From positions 158,655 through 222,654 of the forward strand of contig SGPM01000010.1 of the NCBI GenBank assembly GCA_004802725.1: a stretch of 64,000 bases of DNA, read 5' to 3'. This DNA comes from Antrodiella citrinella. Taxonomy: Eukaryota; Basidiomycota; Agaricomycetes; Polyporales; Steccherinaceae. The translations under genes were made by a program, and so were the position numbers. Below the pieces are notes generated by a model. It was not told where the DNA came from. It did not search any database and saw only the letters and a program-made list of their open reading frames with translations. This document shows positions 12,701-24,248 of this stretch, in pieces (within the stretch, counting starts at the first letter, position 1; each line of letters starts with the position of its first letter).

Positions 12701-13546
12701 CTGGAACGAATCAATTTGGTCTTGCAAGCCCATAAGGTCTGAGATGGTCTCATAACTGCAGCGTACCTCAGCCACAAGGCACCGCTCAGACTATGTGCAT
12801 GACACTCACCCTTCGTTAGGATCGTCGATACCCTTGAGTGTGATGTACTCCTCGTATTCAAACAGTCCGTTGAACTCCGGTCTTAGTCGATGGAACCGCA
12901 GTTTGGCCAGGATGAATTGTACGTATGTCCTGATCAGGGTCCCGTACCCTGGAAGTAGCGTGGGTACCAGACACATTTAAGATATAAGTCAACTCACCTC
13001 GGGCACTCTCATTTCCAACGGCGCGTGCACATGTCTCCAGCCAACCAGTCTGGCCGTGTGCCTCCTTGATAGTCTGGAAGTAGAGCAGCAAAGTGAGTGC
13101 ATTTCCCCACACGCTGAAGCGTTGGATGTACCACTGGATGTCCTTCTTGCAGCACCTTGTGCACGGTAATAAGAGCTTTGAAAGTCTGAACCTCGTCCGC
13201 TAAGATTGGCTGTACACGAAGTCCCGTCCAGAATGATATTGAAGAGTGATAATCCCAGGTATACACAATGCATTCTGTGGCCGGCTTTAGCACTACCGCA
13301 TATCATGATAGAGTATGCAGACGTACTTCGAACATGTTTCTGCTTGGGAGAAGTCTCTTCAGGATTTGTAGCCTTCTTGATGTTGACTATCAGCTCTGCT
13401 TCTGCCTTGTCTTTGTCCACCGGCCGCGTAGGGTAATGGACCTCGTCGCCATCTATGTCATAGTTTGGCTGCCGCTTGTTATTAGAGAACCTTTAACATG
13501 AATGAATGAATAGTCCGGTTCCAGCATGGATGTACGATACGTACAT
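9738..13546 (-). CDS. SLA2: SLA2/HIP1R-type endocytic adaptor (ANTH, coiled coil, THATCH actin-binding)
   Basis: A multi-exon minus-strand gene reads in order as ANTH domain, coiled coil and I/LWEQ THATCH domain. ANTH motifs include CIVYTWDYHSSISFW, LADEVQTFKALITVHKVLQE and QTGWLETCARAVGNES. A Gln/Glu-rich coiled coil follows around ERLAQEQLMQQQMMQYNN and KDELIKQLQDQVTLWRNKY. The C-terminal THATCH part includes LISRPRDANRFS and IVASNEVAAATAQLVAASRV. Sla2/End4 links PIP2-rich membrane and clathrin coats to actin during endocytosis at the cell cortex. The first exon seems to hold only AT of the start codon (13546-13545). An intron with a GTACGT donor (13544-13491) then supplies the G at 13490, giving MFSNNKRQPNYDIDGDEVHY. 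It is head-to-head with SURF1, 220 bp apart. Confidence 0.93.
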
Positions 13547-13766
13547 TGTGCAGTGACAACCAATGCAGCACTACTAGATGCGCAGGAGGGATCTTATAGC
13601 GAGGAACGCACTAGGAGATGACTGCGCCCGCATTCATACCGGGCGCTTGGAACCACAGCACACCGGCTGCTAACGGTAATAGCCACTGACACACATACCA
13701 CCACCAGCTCTGAGGTCTTGTATATTCAGGACATTTGTCTACGTCCCCAGGCTCTGGAATTCGGCT
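13547..13766. promoter_or_regulatory. Bidirectional promoter between SLA2 and SURF1
   Basis: The 220 bases separate two divergent start codons and must serve both genes. A CCAAT pentamer is present on the plus strand at 13560-13564, very close to the SLA2 start. No strong TATA box is seen. Confidence 0.5.
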
Positions 13767-14831
13767 ATGTCTCGTCTGCTTCAATCTGCCGCAGCGTTCA
13801 CTCGCACCTGGCAATTTGTACATCCAAGCCTGAGACGGGGAGTACCACGGCTGAAGACTACCGTCTCTCGGCGGGCACAGTCGACAGTACCACCTCCAGA
13901 ACCTCCGCAGTATGCCGTCAAGAAGACTGCTCTCCTTACGCCAACTATTGCGGTCATCGGGTTCATACCCATTCTGTGCTTCGCGCTCGGGACATGGCAG
14001 GTCGAGCGACTGAAGTGGAAGATCGACCTCATCGATGAACTAGAGGAGAAGCTTCGTCGGGATCCTTTGGCATTGCCTAGACACATAAAGTGCGCGAGCT
14101 TGCCCCGTTTCATTTCCATACTTCTGACAGTGAGACCGTCAGTTTGGCTGTTGTTCCAGATTTCGTGTTCCGTAGGGTATATCTCAAAGGAAAATGGGAC
14201 CATGAACATACTATACTATTGGGACCCCGTGCTCGCGATGGAACTCTTGGATATCAAATCATAACACCTCTCGTTCGGACAGATGGCTCGACAGTGCTTG
14301 TCGACAGGGGTTTTGTGTCGCAGGAGTTTGCTGAATCCTCGAGCTGGTCAAAAGAAAGCGGCGAGGTGGAGCTATTGGGTATGCTGCGAACCGCACAAAA
14401 TCGCAATAACTTCACGCCCGATAATCACCCAGAGAAGAACGAATGGTATTGGTCCGATGTCGCAGCTATGGCCGAATTCGCTGGTGGAGACCAAGCAAAT
14501 GTACAGCCTGTGTTCATCGAGGAAATCTTTGGTGAGTGTGTTCAGACATGATATTCCTCATAATAACGAAGTGACCGTACCCATTAGATGGACATGGTGG
14601 TGACGCGTCGTCCCGTTTAGCTCATGGTATACCAATAGGACGTCCTGCTGCAGTGGACATAAGGAATTCGCATGTCTCATACATAGTAACATGGTGCGAA
14701 AGAACTGCCGCCAAATTCAAAGAATGATCAACTAAAGTCGACACAGGTACTCACTTTCCGCGTTCACAGCGGTGATGTTTGTCAGATTGTTGATGAAGCA
14801 GCGCAGTGGCCGTGCTCGCATGCCACGGTGA
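13767..14831 (+). CDS. SHY1: SURF1/SHY1 cytochrome c oxidase assembly factor
   Basis: Four exons (13767-14089, 14131-14531, 14588-14693, 14747-14831) join in frame to 304 residues, the usual SURF1 size. The N-terminus is Arg/Ser-rich like a mitochondrial presequence. A first membrane helix follows (LLTPTIAVIGFIPILCFALG) ending in the family signature GTWQVERLKWK. Later come FRRVYLKGKWDHEHTILLGP, VLVDRGFV, ENEWYWSD-like text and a second helix starting TWYSLSAFTAVMFV. The protein sits in the inner mitochondrial membrane and helps haem a insertion into Cox1. Exon 2 could instead begin at 14143, four residues shorter. A perfect GTGAGT overlaps the stop codon at 14829, so a further intron ending in TTTTCAG near 14879 would change the tail to PRVSR. 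Confidence 0.93.
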
Positions 14832-15297
14832 GTGGAAGATGTGTCTTCACGAGGGGCCTGTAGCTTAAATCGTTTTCAGTGTCTCAAGATAGATTTGTTG
14901 CGTAGTCAATATATACCTCTTTCTTTCAACAAAGGCTAAATCAATCCCTCATTCAAACACGAGTGCCGACGCCACTCATTGACAGGGTTACCAGGTTGCC
15001 AGGGCAAGAGGAACAATAGGATGCTCACGACGTCTGGACATTGTTGTCCTCGTCAATATTTTACATCCCGATATGCGGCCCGAGTCACAACCGTCCATTG
15101 TGCAACTTTACTTTCATATCCGGTACCAGTGGCCGCACGTTCCCTCTCACATGTCACATCTGGCCACCTCGGCAAAACTGCGCTGGGCCATAAAACGTCG
15201 TTCTGGTCTTGAACTCTCCTTTCTTTCGGACACTCAGCGTGCGCGACATCCCCCTCAGTTGAATATTCTCCTTCTACTTCAGCGATACCTGACTATC
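14832..15297. other. Intergenic region after SURF1
   Basis: This 466-base stretch contains the SURF1 3' region and the presumed promoter of the next plus-strand gene. An open frame beginning at 15073 runs into that gene in frame, so translation could begin earlier than annotated. No other structure was found. Confidence 0.35.
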
Positions 15298-16119
15298 ATG
15301 CCCTCTATCTATAATTGCACGTCACATTACAGTCCAACTCCAGTTCGACGGGGCAGAGCCAATGTCTTGAAAGCAATCACAGCCAAACTTACTGGCAGGC
15401 CTGTGCACAATCCCATCCCGTCTAGTCATGCGAGTACTCCGGAATTGCCAAAAGATTCACCAGGTGTGTGCTCATGCTTCTTCGTCTCGGTCTGATATTC
15501 ATGCCGTGAACAAGACGTGAACCCAGACGCGTACTCTTGGCAATCGCGTCGAGTGGATATCAAGGCTCCTCGCCCTGTTTCTGTCCACTCCAATAGCTCC
15601 GCGTCGTAAGATGAACTTCCAGAACTTTCCTTCGGCTCCTCTCGCTCCTCCACACCCTCCGGCAGTGTCTTGTCGACACCGACCTCCTCCCGCTTGTGTT
15701 TGGCCTCATGTGCAGATGAAGAGGTGTATTGGAAGGGAACGGCGTACGGTAGTAAATGCGGAGACCTTCTGCATGGCAGTGAGTCAATCCATTTATGTGC
15801 ATTGTAGTCATTGACTGATCTTAACGTTTCAGGCGGCCGCGATACCATTAAGTTCCCTTCGTCCCCTCGTCCCACACGTTCCAAAGCCTCCATCTGGCGC
15901 AGCCACCTCGGTCGCGTCTCGAGCTCCACATTGGCCACGACCGACACGGATCTACTACTCGCGTCGCTGGCCCCGCTTCCTCGTTTCAATCCCTACTTCC
16001 GACCACGAGCCGTGTCTATGTCCTTTGTCAACGCAAAGACTGGTGATCGATGCGTAGCTGAGCACCAGCGGCCCCGCTGCCAATCTACTACGGACCAGCG
16101 TCCCGGGGTAAAGAACTAG
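15298..16119 (+). CDS. Hypothetical 214-residue protein, four exons
   Basis: The proposed exons 15298-15463, 15527-15605, 15666-15778 and 15833-16119 all have GT-AG borders (GTGTGT, GTAAGA, GTGAGT donors) and keep one frame to a stop at 16117. The protein begins MPSIYNCTSHYSP. It contains a basic RRGRANVLKAITAKL segment, a DEEVYWKGTAYGSKCGDLL block and a Ser/Arg-rich C-terminal part. No known domain is evident. Independent support comes from four consecutive donors and acceptors agreeing in phase. The first exon may extend upstream in the same frame, and the third exon's acceptor is the least certain. A 187-codon antisense frame at 15426-15989 is judged a shadow. Confidence 0.5.
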
Positions 16120-16381
16120 TAGAACTCAATTGTAGCGATGGCCATAGCGATCGTCGTAAATACCTGTCATAGTACGCGTCTATTTCATTTAGAGGGTTTC
16201 GGTTATCATATGGCGTCGGCTGTCTCCGGCTGCTCAGTCGACGCAGCATACAAGTCTGACTTACTTCACTTTTACTCTCAACTCGACCTTCTACCATCTG
16301 CTACTTGTTCCAACACTCTCATTCGCCTGCTTTCGTGATATCTAGGCTCACAGAATATTCAGTGGTCGTCTACCGGAATTC

Positions 16382-19300
16382 ATGGCTGATGCCGGTCCCC
16401 CAAACACCGCCCGCAATGCCGTCACGCCATCGAGCTCTGTGTCTAGAGCGTCGCACATCCATTTCCCCCAGGATCATGATCCTGGTTCTGCTGATAGCTC
16501 CAGAAAGTCTTTCATGTCTCAGCAAATGGCGTCTATAGGTCTCGGACGTCCGCCAATTGGGAGAAGTACCACGAGCAGGTCGAGCACCCATGGCAATTCC
16601 AGAGCGCAACTACAGGTGGACGATACGCGACCTCGAGTCAAGTCGGTGGAAGCTCCAATGTCATCTCCTGGACCTTCTCGTACAAGACTTGGCGCAGACA
16701 TAAACACGCACGCTTCCAGAAGAGCCACACCTCCTACTCATCGAGCTGCAGTACGGAGGACAAAGGTCCGTGTGGGAGCTGGGGATGCAGAGGTCGAAGG
16801 GGATGTCAGTTACACTTCCAAGGCATTTTCTGACGAGTATGACCTAGGTCAGTAATGCATCGTACGCTTCTGCAAACGATTAGGCTGACGCTTTTTCGAA
16901 CAGCTAATGAAGGCAAGGCTAAGAACATTAGGAACGGAGGCAGAATTTGACTATTGTTACACAGATCCACGGATACTGGAGGACGTCCAACGTGCTATTC
17001 GCATGAAGGTGAGGAGGGAGGCTCGTGTGAAGCAACCTCAACACCTCAATATGACGGAGAGCAAGGTTACATCGACTTCTGATATGGCGTCAGGATCATC
17101 CTTGTCCCCTCGATCGTCTCCCAAACGCCTCGCCATGCAGTTGCCACTTCTACCACCGACGGATAGTCTCGAGTCCGAAGTAGACTTCAGTCCGTCGGTG
17201 GGCGCTGCGCCACTTCATCCAGTTCCTACCTCTACAAATGGCGGTGCCACCCTCGACTGGACGGTCCCTACGTCGGATGACGAAAAGGCGGAAAAGCGGT
17301 GGAGGACTCTCTCTATCAAACGGAAACCGAAGGAACGGTCGGGTTTTCCTGCGAGCAAGGAGGTGGTCGAGAAGCAAGATGCTCTATACACAGGTAACGA
17401 GAATGCTGCTCTAAGGAGAATAGTGTATATTGACGACAACTTTATCAGACAAGCTCGCGCAAATTAAATTAAAGATCCTACCGGTGACCTTACGCAAAGC
17501 AGCCATCACTAAAGACCAACTGGAAAGACAATATGGGGCTCTGCTTGGAACATCAAGTCCTCGTCCCGGCCGTCCTAATATTCTCAGCGCAGCGCGATGG
17601 TACGCCATCCAAGACGACGCAGTGAAAGCTTCTCTGGATAAAGCTGAGCCTCTGACTTGGCTCAAGCATCTTCTTGACAAGCCACGTCGCAGGACGCGCA
17701 CTCGCTTGCCTTGGCATGTGACGGCTCTCATATTGGAGGAGTATTTGAAGATAAAGCATCGACCAGATGCGATGGAGACTATTCCAGAAAATGGTGTCGT
17801 TGACAGCCTTGCTTTGCGAACCTCTCCTGGCTCACTTGTTCAAGCAGGCGATAAATCACCGTCCAGTGGTTCGTGGTCATGGACTCCTCCGAACAACAAC
17901 GCACTGGAGCCGTCTTTGTCAAGAAAGCGAATTTCGCTTGACGGACAAGTCTCCTTCGAACCTGTTGTCGACTCTGGTCGTGAATCGATCGGGGAGGAGT
18001 CCAGGTTCAGTGACAACCCACTTTCAAATTGGATGCACTCTCGTGCAGTGGGGAATGTATCTCCTCGGAACTCCACCCAGAGCAGCCTTTTCTATTCGAA
18101 TTGGCCGCAAGGAGGTTCTCCAAATAACAGCCGTTTGAATTTCAGGGATTTCGCTCAACGAATCCGACGGAAACCGTATGGCGGTAGCGAAGAAGGACTA
18201 TCATCTGCGCGCAATTCCATTTCCGAACAAAGCCAAGATGAAGAGGTCCCCGCATCTCGCACGCGTGTCAGACCTAAGCCTCGTCACACGAATCTTCAAC
18301 TTGTATCTAGGAGTGCACCTCCGACAGACGACGAGAAAGCTTCGCGTCCGCCTTCAGATATCCCTGGACCTCACTCTGATGGAGAAGTTCCTTCAACAGC
18401 GAAACCTCTACTGACCACGCAATCCAGTCCCGCGGCTCAGGAACCACAAATCAACCGAGAAGTTTCGCCCCAGCCTCGCGCTGCAGCGCCTCGTCTTGCA
18501 CGTCATAGGACCTCCCTACCCTCCACCAGCCAGTTTTTCGTCAAACAAGCTGAACAACGCCGCCAAGAAGCTGATGAAGAGCGAGAGCGTCATGACTATG
18601 ATCGCAAGTTACAGTACGTCGCTATTAACACGATGGTATAGTTATATTTTGACGCCTTTCCAGGATGCTGGAAGACACTATGGCTCAGAATCATGCCACG
18701 CGCCAGGTACTACAGCGCGTCAGTCACCACATGAAGGAGTACGACAATGTCCAGAACACGTTGTCGCACCTCATGGGTGTAACCCAGCTCCAGATCCCGC
18801 AAGATGTACTCGAAGCCTTCAACCACGATCCGTCAGCTGTCATAGGAAACACTAAGAGGTACCAAGGGTGGAGAGCGGCTGACGACATCCACAATCGTAT
18901 TTATCGCCAAAGGCAAATCATCCACTCTTTTGTCGCTTCCATGTCGGACGATGCCTCTCCTCGACCTACAGGCGTGTTCGAGGACCCAATCTGCTCGCTC
19001 ATCGAGTCCCTGGATGAATTGGAGCTGCAACGGCAAGCTATGACACGTGAAGCGGAGATCGTGGCGGAGGCCTTACATCGTGTGAAGGAGGTGCACACCT
19101 CGGTCAAGAGGGAATACCACGAGACTCTAAACCACACTTCTCTCATATACCCCGAGGTACGTGAAATTAATTCCTGCTTGTCATACGGAGAGCTCAAGGG
19201 TCGTCCAGCTCTCACAAGTCATTACCCTCGAGGAGAACTACAGGAACCACTATCAACAGCTCTGGAATATTGGGCTAGATGCGTTGACGCTTCTGTTGGA

Positions 19301-19703
19301 TACTGCGACACCCTTCTGGCGCAACTACGGCAAAGTGATCGGGGAGGATATGCAGGACTTCCTCATTGTTCCCTGGTACCGCAATGAGTTCACCGGCGAG
19401 ACGAATTGGTACCCCATCAAGAGTTTCCCCAAACGATCGTTCAGACATTGGGTCGGGTTGACATTCTTCTCTGTCGGCTGCGTCGCCGTTCTGATGCTGC
19501 AGCTACGCGCTGCGATGTCATCCTCGTGCCTTTTCAGCCTACCTTGGGTTGTTGAGAGCGGTTTTCGCTGGTTTTTCTTTCCGTTCGTTCTCGTCGCTTT
19601 GGTTCTGCAATGGTCTGCTGTGCTCTTTGAATTCCTTCTTCTCCTGGCACAAGCTGGCATTCTCGTGTGGTGGTTGGGTTGGTCCATTCGTATCTTTGTT
19701 TGA
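16382..19703 (+). CDS. Large hypothetical protein with disordered N-terminus, coiled region and C-terminal membrane helices
   Basis: Five exons (16382-16847, 16932-17393, 17449-18613, 18664-19156, 19209-19703) join to 1026 residues. The N-terminal two thirds is Ser/Pro-rich and basic. Near residue 360 a compact part (KLAQIKLKILPVTLRKAAITK to WHVTALILEEYLKIK) looks folded. A helical region with RQEADEERERHDYDRKLQ and DDIHNRIYRQRQIIHSFVAS follows. The end carries hydrophobic segments: HWVGLTFFSVGCVAVLMLQL and then a long stretch from GFRWFFFPFVLVALVLQW to WWLGWSIRIFV. These predict two to four membrane spans with the large N-terminus in the cytoplasm or nucleoplasm. I do not recognise the family. 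The first intron could instead run 16852-16917, adding six residues. Confidence 0.75.
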
Positions 19704-19830
19704 CGGGTTGGATTTTCTGGAGGACTCTACATCTGTACATGCTATGCTTTATCTTCTCGACGCTATCTTTCCATATTATTATTATAAGTACACGATCTAT
19801 CCTGGCAAAGTCCACTCCTTCAATGCGATT

Positions 19831-21290
19831 TCATCCAGTCTGTCCATTCCAGTTTCCAGCGTTATTCGCGTTATACGGAGAGTGCGCGGTAGTAGGGACA
19901 GAAGTCGTGATAGCGTTGGGAGGCGTGTACATGCGCACCTGCAACGCCGGGGTGGCGTGAGGGACGATAGCTCTGGAACTTGATGACGCAGGAAACGGAG
20001 TAACCCCTACGCCTTTGCCAGCATCCATACATGTGCGACAAAATCCTGTACATATGCACTCAGCCATACAGAAGAAATATGTTGAAAGCTCAACACTTAC
20101 GACCACCCATGAGAAGAGGAACATCCGTCTGTCCACAAGAGTGGCAAGCAATGGGTTGCGGCGTGGATAACTGATTAGCTTTCGTAACTCGTTTCTTCTT
20201 CGCAGCTGGTTCCACGGGTTTGGGGGCAGGTTCGATCGCTTTGCGCGCTGCCCGGCGTCGTCTCGCAATTTCTTGCTGCGAGGGTTTAATGGATCTGGTA
20301 GTGTATGCTGGTGCAACAGCCTATCACATGAGAGTGAGCAAGGTAGAATATACGGAACACCAATAGCACGACTTGCGTTTTGTACAGATGTGAGCATAGC
20401 ACCATCTGGTAGCTGATACTGCAAGTACTTGCGCTCTTGGGTCGCTGATTTCTGCGAACAACAATGAGAGACTGCACGTATGAGGGCAAAGACTGACTCA
20501 CTAAGCCAGCCAGAATCTTCTTGTTTTCCGCCATCTTCTCGTCCCCGCCAACCCAACGAAAGAATAGATCCTTGACAGTCGGAGTTACCCTGGACCAATG
20601 TAGAGGTACTACTCTTTGACTTTCTGCTGCTCCGTCAGTCTCAGCGGGAACTGGCACTGATATTTGCATGTCTAAATCAAAGCAACCCGGGATCGAAGAC
20701 ACAGGCTTTACTTCGCAAACAACGGGACCTCTGGGTAATAACAGGCGATCCAACGGCCTCTCCTGTACCTCGAAGACGATATCGAAATCTTTCACAGGCG
20801 GCGGCACTTCATGTGCAACCCCGAGATCCTCTATGAGGAGACCAATCCTGTCAATCTCGTCTTGGGAAGCTTTTCCTGTCGTGGCTTTCAAAAGGAGCGT
20901 CTTTAGGGTGGGATTCGTTTCCGCTGCTGCCCAGATCCGTTGTACGAGGGGAGGTGTTATGAAGGACTGCTGGGTGACGGGAACTGATGCTGGAAGAGAC
21001 GGCGGTGGTGTCGGTGTGGAGATTGCAAGCACAGCAGGCTGGGAGGAGGACGGTGCACCAGTAGACGTTGCTGCCGATGGATGTAGAGTGGCAGGTGTAG
21101 GGGAAGGCAGGTAAATTATCTCGTAGACCATAGTACCTGGAAATATGTGCGGGCCTATGGTCAGATCAACCCTGCCATTAAAAGCTCTAGAGTGGTGAGC
21201 AGGGGGCACAATGGCGGGAATCTTGCTTCCTCTGGCTTTCAAGGCGGAGAATTTGGGGAAAGTGGAAAGCCACTTCTCTCGTGCTGTTCA
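19831..21290 (-). CDS. Putative chromatin-associated protein with C-terminal Cys4 zinc finger
   Basis: From a KWLSTFPKFSALKARGSKIP segment the protein runs through a Pro/Ser linker, a helical part (LVQRIWAAAETNPTLKTLL) and a strand-rich part (FDIVFEVQERPLDRLLLPRG), then ERKYLQYQLPDGAMLTSVQN. Next come a basic stretch (RRRRAARKA) and CHSCG-x-CRTC, a C-x2-C-x14-C-x2-C finger split by an intron. The finger resembles a short GATA-like Cys4 module, so a nuclear role is likely. A link to remodelling-complex subunits such as Swc3 is only a guess. The intron 20376-20321 starts with GCAAGT, because GT alternatives break the frame that makes the finger. The first exon is unresolved: an in-frame stop lies just above the proposed acceptor near 21283. 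The gene is divergent from BDP1. Confidence 0.65.
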
Positions 21291-21791
21291 ATGTGAGCTT
21301 GTGAAGATATGAACGCGATAGCACTGAGCAAAGTAATCACATTGTTTCAACGACTGAAAAATGACAGAGCTAATTTATATTGAGTACTGCATTGCGAAAC
21401 GACACAAAGTTGAATACCATGCACCTCTCTGGAATCGAGTGCAGCACCTGTTCCTCAGCAGGGACCTCCGAGTCATGCGAGATTACAGCGTCCAAGTCAT
21501 CAGGTGTTGATCCCACAGGTAATGCAATCTTATTGAACGTCAACATGGCAATGTGAGTCCAGGGAGGATCGCCAGATTGTGTGGCAACTAGTAAGTAGAG
21601 GTTGCAGCGGTGGATGAGAGTTGCAGTCAAAGAGACTTCGTCAGCCAGTCACAGTCCAAATATCACAGACGCCCATAAAGCTAAATCTTGACTCTAAGTT
21701 CACTTCATTTGCTGCTACTGCTGCTGCTACTTACAGTGCTCCTAGAACCGTTGCATCGCGTTCATTTGACAATCCTCTGTACTTCCTTTGC
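21291..21791. promoter_or_regulatory. Divergent region before BDP1, with an unassigned minus open frame
   Basis: The region separates two divergent genes and should contain both promoters plus the missing first exon of the zinc-finger gene. A minus frame at 21370-21630 is open for 86 codons. It reads like protein (LTFNKIALPVGSTPDDLDAV), but I could not splice it in phase to the main body. A short GCT-type trinucleotide run lies near 21715-21735. Confidence 0.35.
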
Positions 21792-23926
21792 ATGACCACA
21801 CGAGTCCGTGAGTACTCAGTACCTTCCTATGTCGATTCCTCCTAACACAATTATGATCAGAGAAAGGCGGGCCTGTCTTCAGGCCCGTAGCAAAACCGCG
21901 AGCTCGTCCTGCCAGTGATGCTCGCCATGCGTCCGTAGCACCGAGTCAGGAGTCGCATCCCACAATTGGACCCAGTGGCTCCCAAGCTGCATCAAGCTCG
22001 GCGATGCCCCCACCCTCGACCGTACCCTCTCGATCGCTGCATGTACCGGATATCCAGGAGACGGGACCACCACCAAGTTCCCAAGATACATCTTCGATGA
22101 GGAGCTCTAGACCGCCCTCTATACCTACTATTCAACCTACTCGTAAAGCTCCATCTATCGCTTCGTCCTCAAATAGCATCCCTCCCTCTGTTCCTTCTAC
22201 GCAGCAGTCAAATGCGCCTCCTGCTCAACAGAAGAATTTACCTGAGCCTGCTGGACCAGCTCTGTCTATAGTGGATGATCCTTCACCAGCCTCTCTGGCC
22301 AAGCCGTCGCAAGAACCACCGCCAGCATCTTCGACCGTTGCAGAGGACGTCCCTCCTCCGGAGGCATTTTCCCTTGACAATTCTCAGATTGACCCAGCAC
22401 TATTGGAGGCTGTCGTCACCGCTCTTCAACATGCCGAACAGAGTGCTGCTTCGGATCAGACTGATACAATCAATGCATCGATCTCCCTTCCTCAGGAGCC
22501 CCCACAAGACTCGGTGCAATCAACGTCCGAAGCTGGTGGAAGCGTTGCTGCCGTCGTAGCTCCTAAAGCGCGTTGGAAACGGACGAAACGCGCTACAGGT
22601 CAATCTGAAGGCGACGCAGAGGCTGAGAACGGTGCTAGTGAGGAAACAACTCCCAAACCGAAGAAGGCTAGGAAACGAAAGCGGACAGACTCAGCGGGAG
22701 CTTCTCAGACCGAGAACGACGAAGATGGAGAGGACTTTATACCACGGAAACGCAAGTCGTCTGGTGGCAGAAAGGCCAAGCCCGTTGCCGTGTATGATAC
22801 GGCGGCTGACCCTGGAGAGGAGATTGACCCTACTTCTGTCCTGATGGGTACTCTTTGCGATGATCAGGGTACAGGTCGCATCAGCAGCAAGGCCGCTCAG
22901 ATTGTCAGCAATCACGCCGCTTGGAGGGTTCAAAATAGAGAGAAGAGGGCGCGTATGCGAGCGATGCAGGAAGCAAAGAAGTACGGGCGTAACCTGGACG
23001 AGGAAGAAGACAACGCTGCGAGCGCCCAGGCTGCTGCGAAAGAGTCTTCGACTCCTAGTCCTGAGGATGCACTAGCTGCCCCATCTGCGGGGCCTGGGTC
23101 TCCTGTACCCGGACCTTCATCTACACATCATGACTCCGATGATGAGCGGCCACCTGGAGACCGGTTTGACTACTCTCAGTCCATGGCGACTAGTCGATAC
23201 AATGTTCAAGTCCGAATTGGTCCCAACGGCGAAACCATCATCGATGAAGATTCACTTTTTGTGGATACGAATGAAGAGGACGATACTACTGCATACACGC
23301 ATGTTGAGGAGTCAGATGCCACGAAGTTTATCAATTCTGCGACCTATAGCAAGAAATCTCGTGGGTCGCGCTGGAGTGCGGAGGAGACTGAGCTGTTCTA
23401 CGACGTATGTTCTAACCTTCAACTTATTCACCTTCTTGTCACTGATAGAATCTCATAGGCATTGTCTCAATTTGGCGAGAATTATGAACTTATCTCATTT
23501 ATTCTTCCCGGTCGAGATCGCAAGGCATGCAAGAACAAGTTCAAAGCCGAGGACAAAAGGGATCCGAACAGAATTACATTCTGCTTGACGAATAAGCGGC
23601 CATACGGTAACATTGTTGCTCTCTTTTCATATTTCGTCGGCTTATTGCCTCTCATAGATATCGAGACACTCTCTCGTATGACTGGCAAAGACTTCTCAGG
23701 TCCGACTCCTGTCATCCGCACACCCACGCCCAGCATACCCGCAGAGGCAACCACAAACGACGCCGACGCCGCCCCCAATACTAGTACGACAACGAGAACG
23801 AAACCTGCGTCCAAACGTAAGAAAGCTGCCCAAGCTGCGTCTGCGGACGAAGAGATTCTTGGGAACCTCTCAGATTTGGAAGACGATGCTACGGATCTTG
23901 CTATCACTCAAGGGCTTAGCTTCTGA
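21792..23926 (+). CDS. BDP1: TFIIIB subunit B'' (BDP1), RNA polymerase III initiation factor
   Basis: Exon 1 (21792-21807) encodes MTTRV. After a GTGAGT intron, exon 2 begins QKGGPVFRPVAKPRARP, the typical Bdp1 opening. Exons 21861-23404, 23459-23606 and 23658-23926 bring the product to 658 residues. A long Pro/Ser and then Lys-rich nuclear region (KPKKARKRKR) leads to the extended SANT domain: SRGSRWSAEETELFYDALSQ, FGENYELISFILPGRDRKAC and KNKFKAEDKRDPNRI. Bdp1 binds TBP and Brf1 on class III promoters and opens DNA for tRNA and 5S transcription. The SANT domain and N-terminal motif together make the identity firm. The C-terminus is acidic. Confidence 0.93.
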
Positions 23927-24248
23927 GCTGTTATGTCCACTACTGCTGTAATGTTCAACTGTAATCATGGTATCTAATTCTTGCTCATATCTTTTGCATT
24001 GCACATCGTCAACCTTGGGATGCTCTATCACAGTGACGTCGCGTCGTGCGATGATTTCGCCAAGATAGTTCAGTAGGAAGAGCGGCCAAGCAGTTGTTAG
24101 CGTTGGACCTCCTGGCAGTGAATATCCTCTCTTGGTACGACAAGACTTCGGCTTTCACTAGCACTCTCCATGATATCAAATTCCACAGGTATATCAAGCG
24201 TACTACATCGTCCTCTTGTACTCAGACAGCAATAACCTGCTGATCAAC
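23927..24248. other. Convergent 3' intergenic region
   Basis: These 322 bases lie between the BDP1 stop and the sphingomyelinase stop. They should hold both 3' UTRs. No feature beyond AT-rich patches after 23930 is seen. Confidence 0.4.

Noticed and set aside
15426..15989. 187-codon minus open frame over a spliced plus gene
   Set aside because: The plus-strand model has four agreeing splice junctions. The minus frame has no motifs. It is kept as a remote alternative only.
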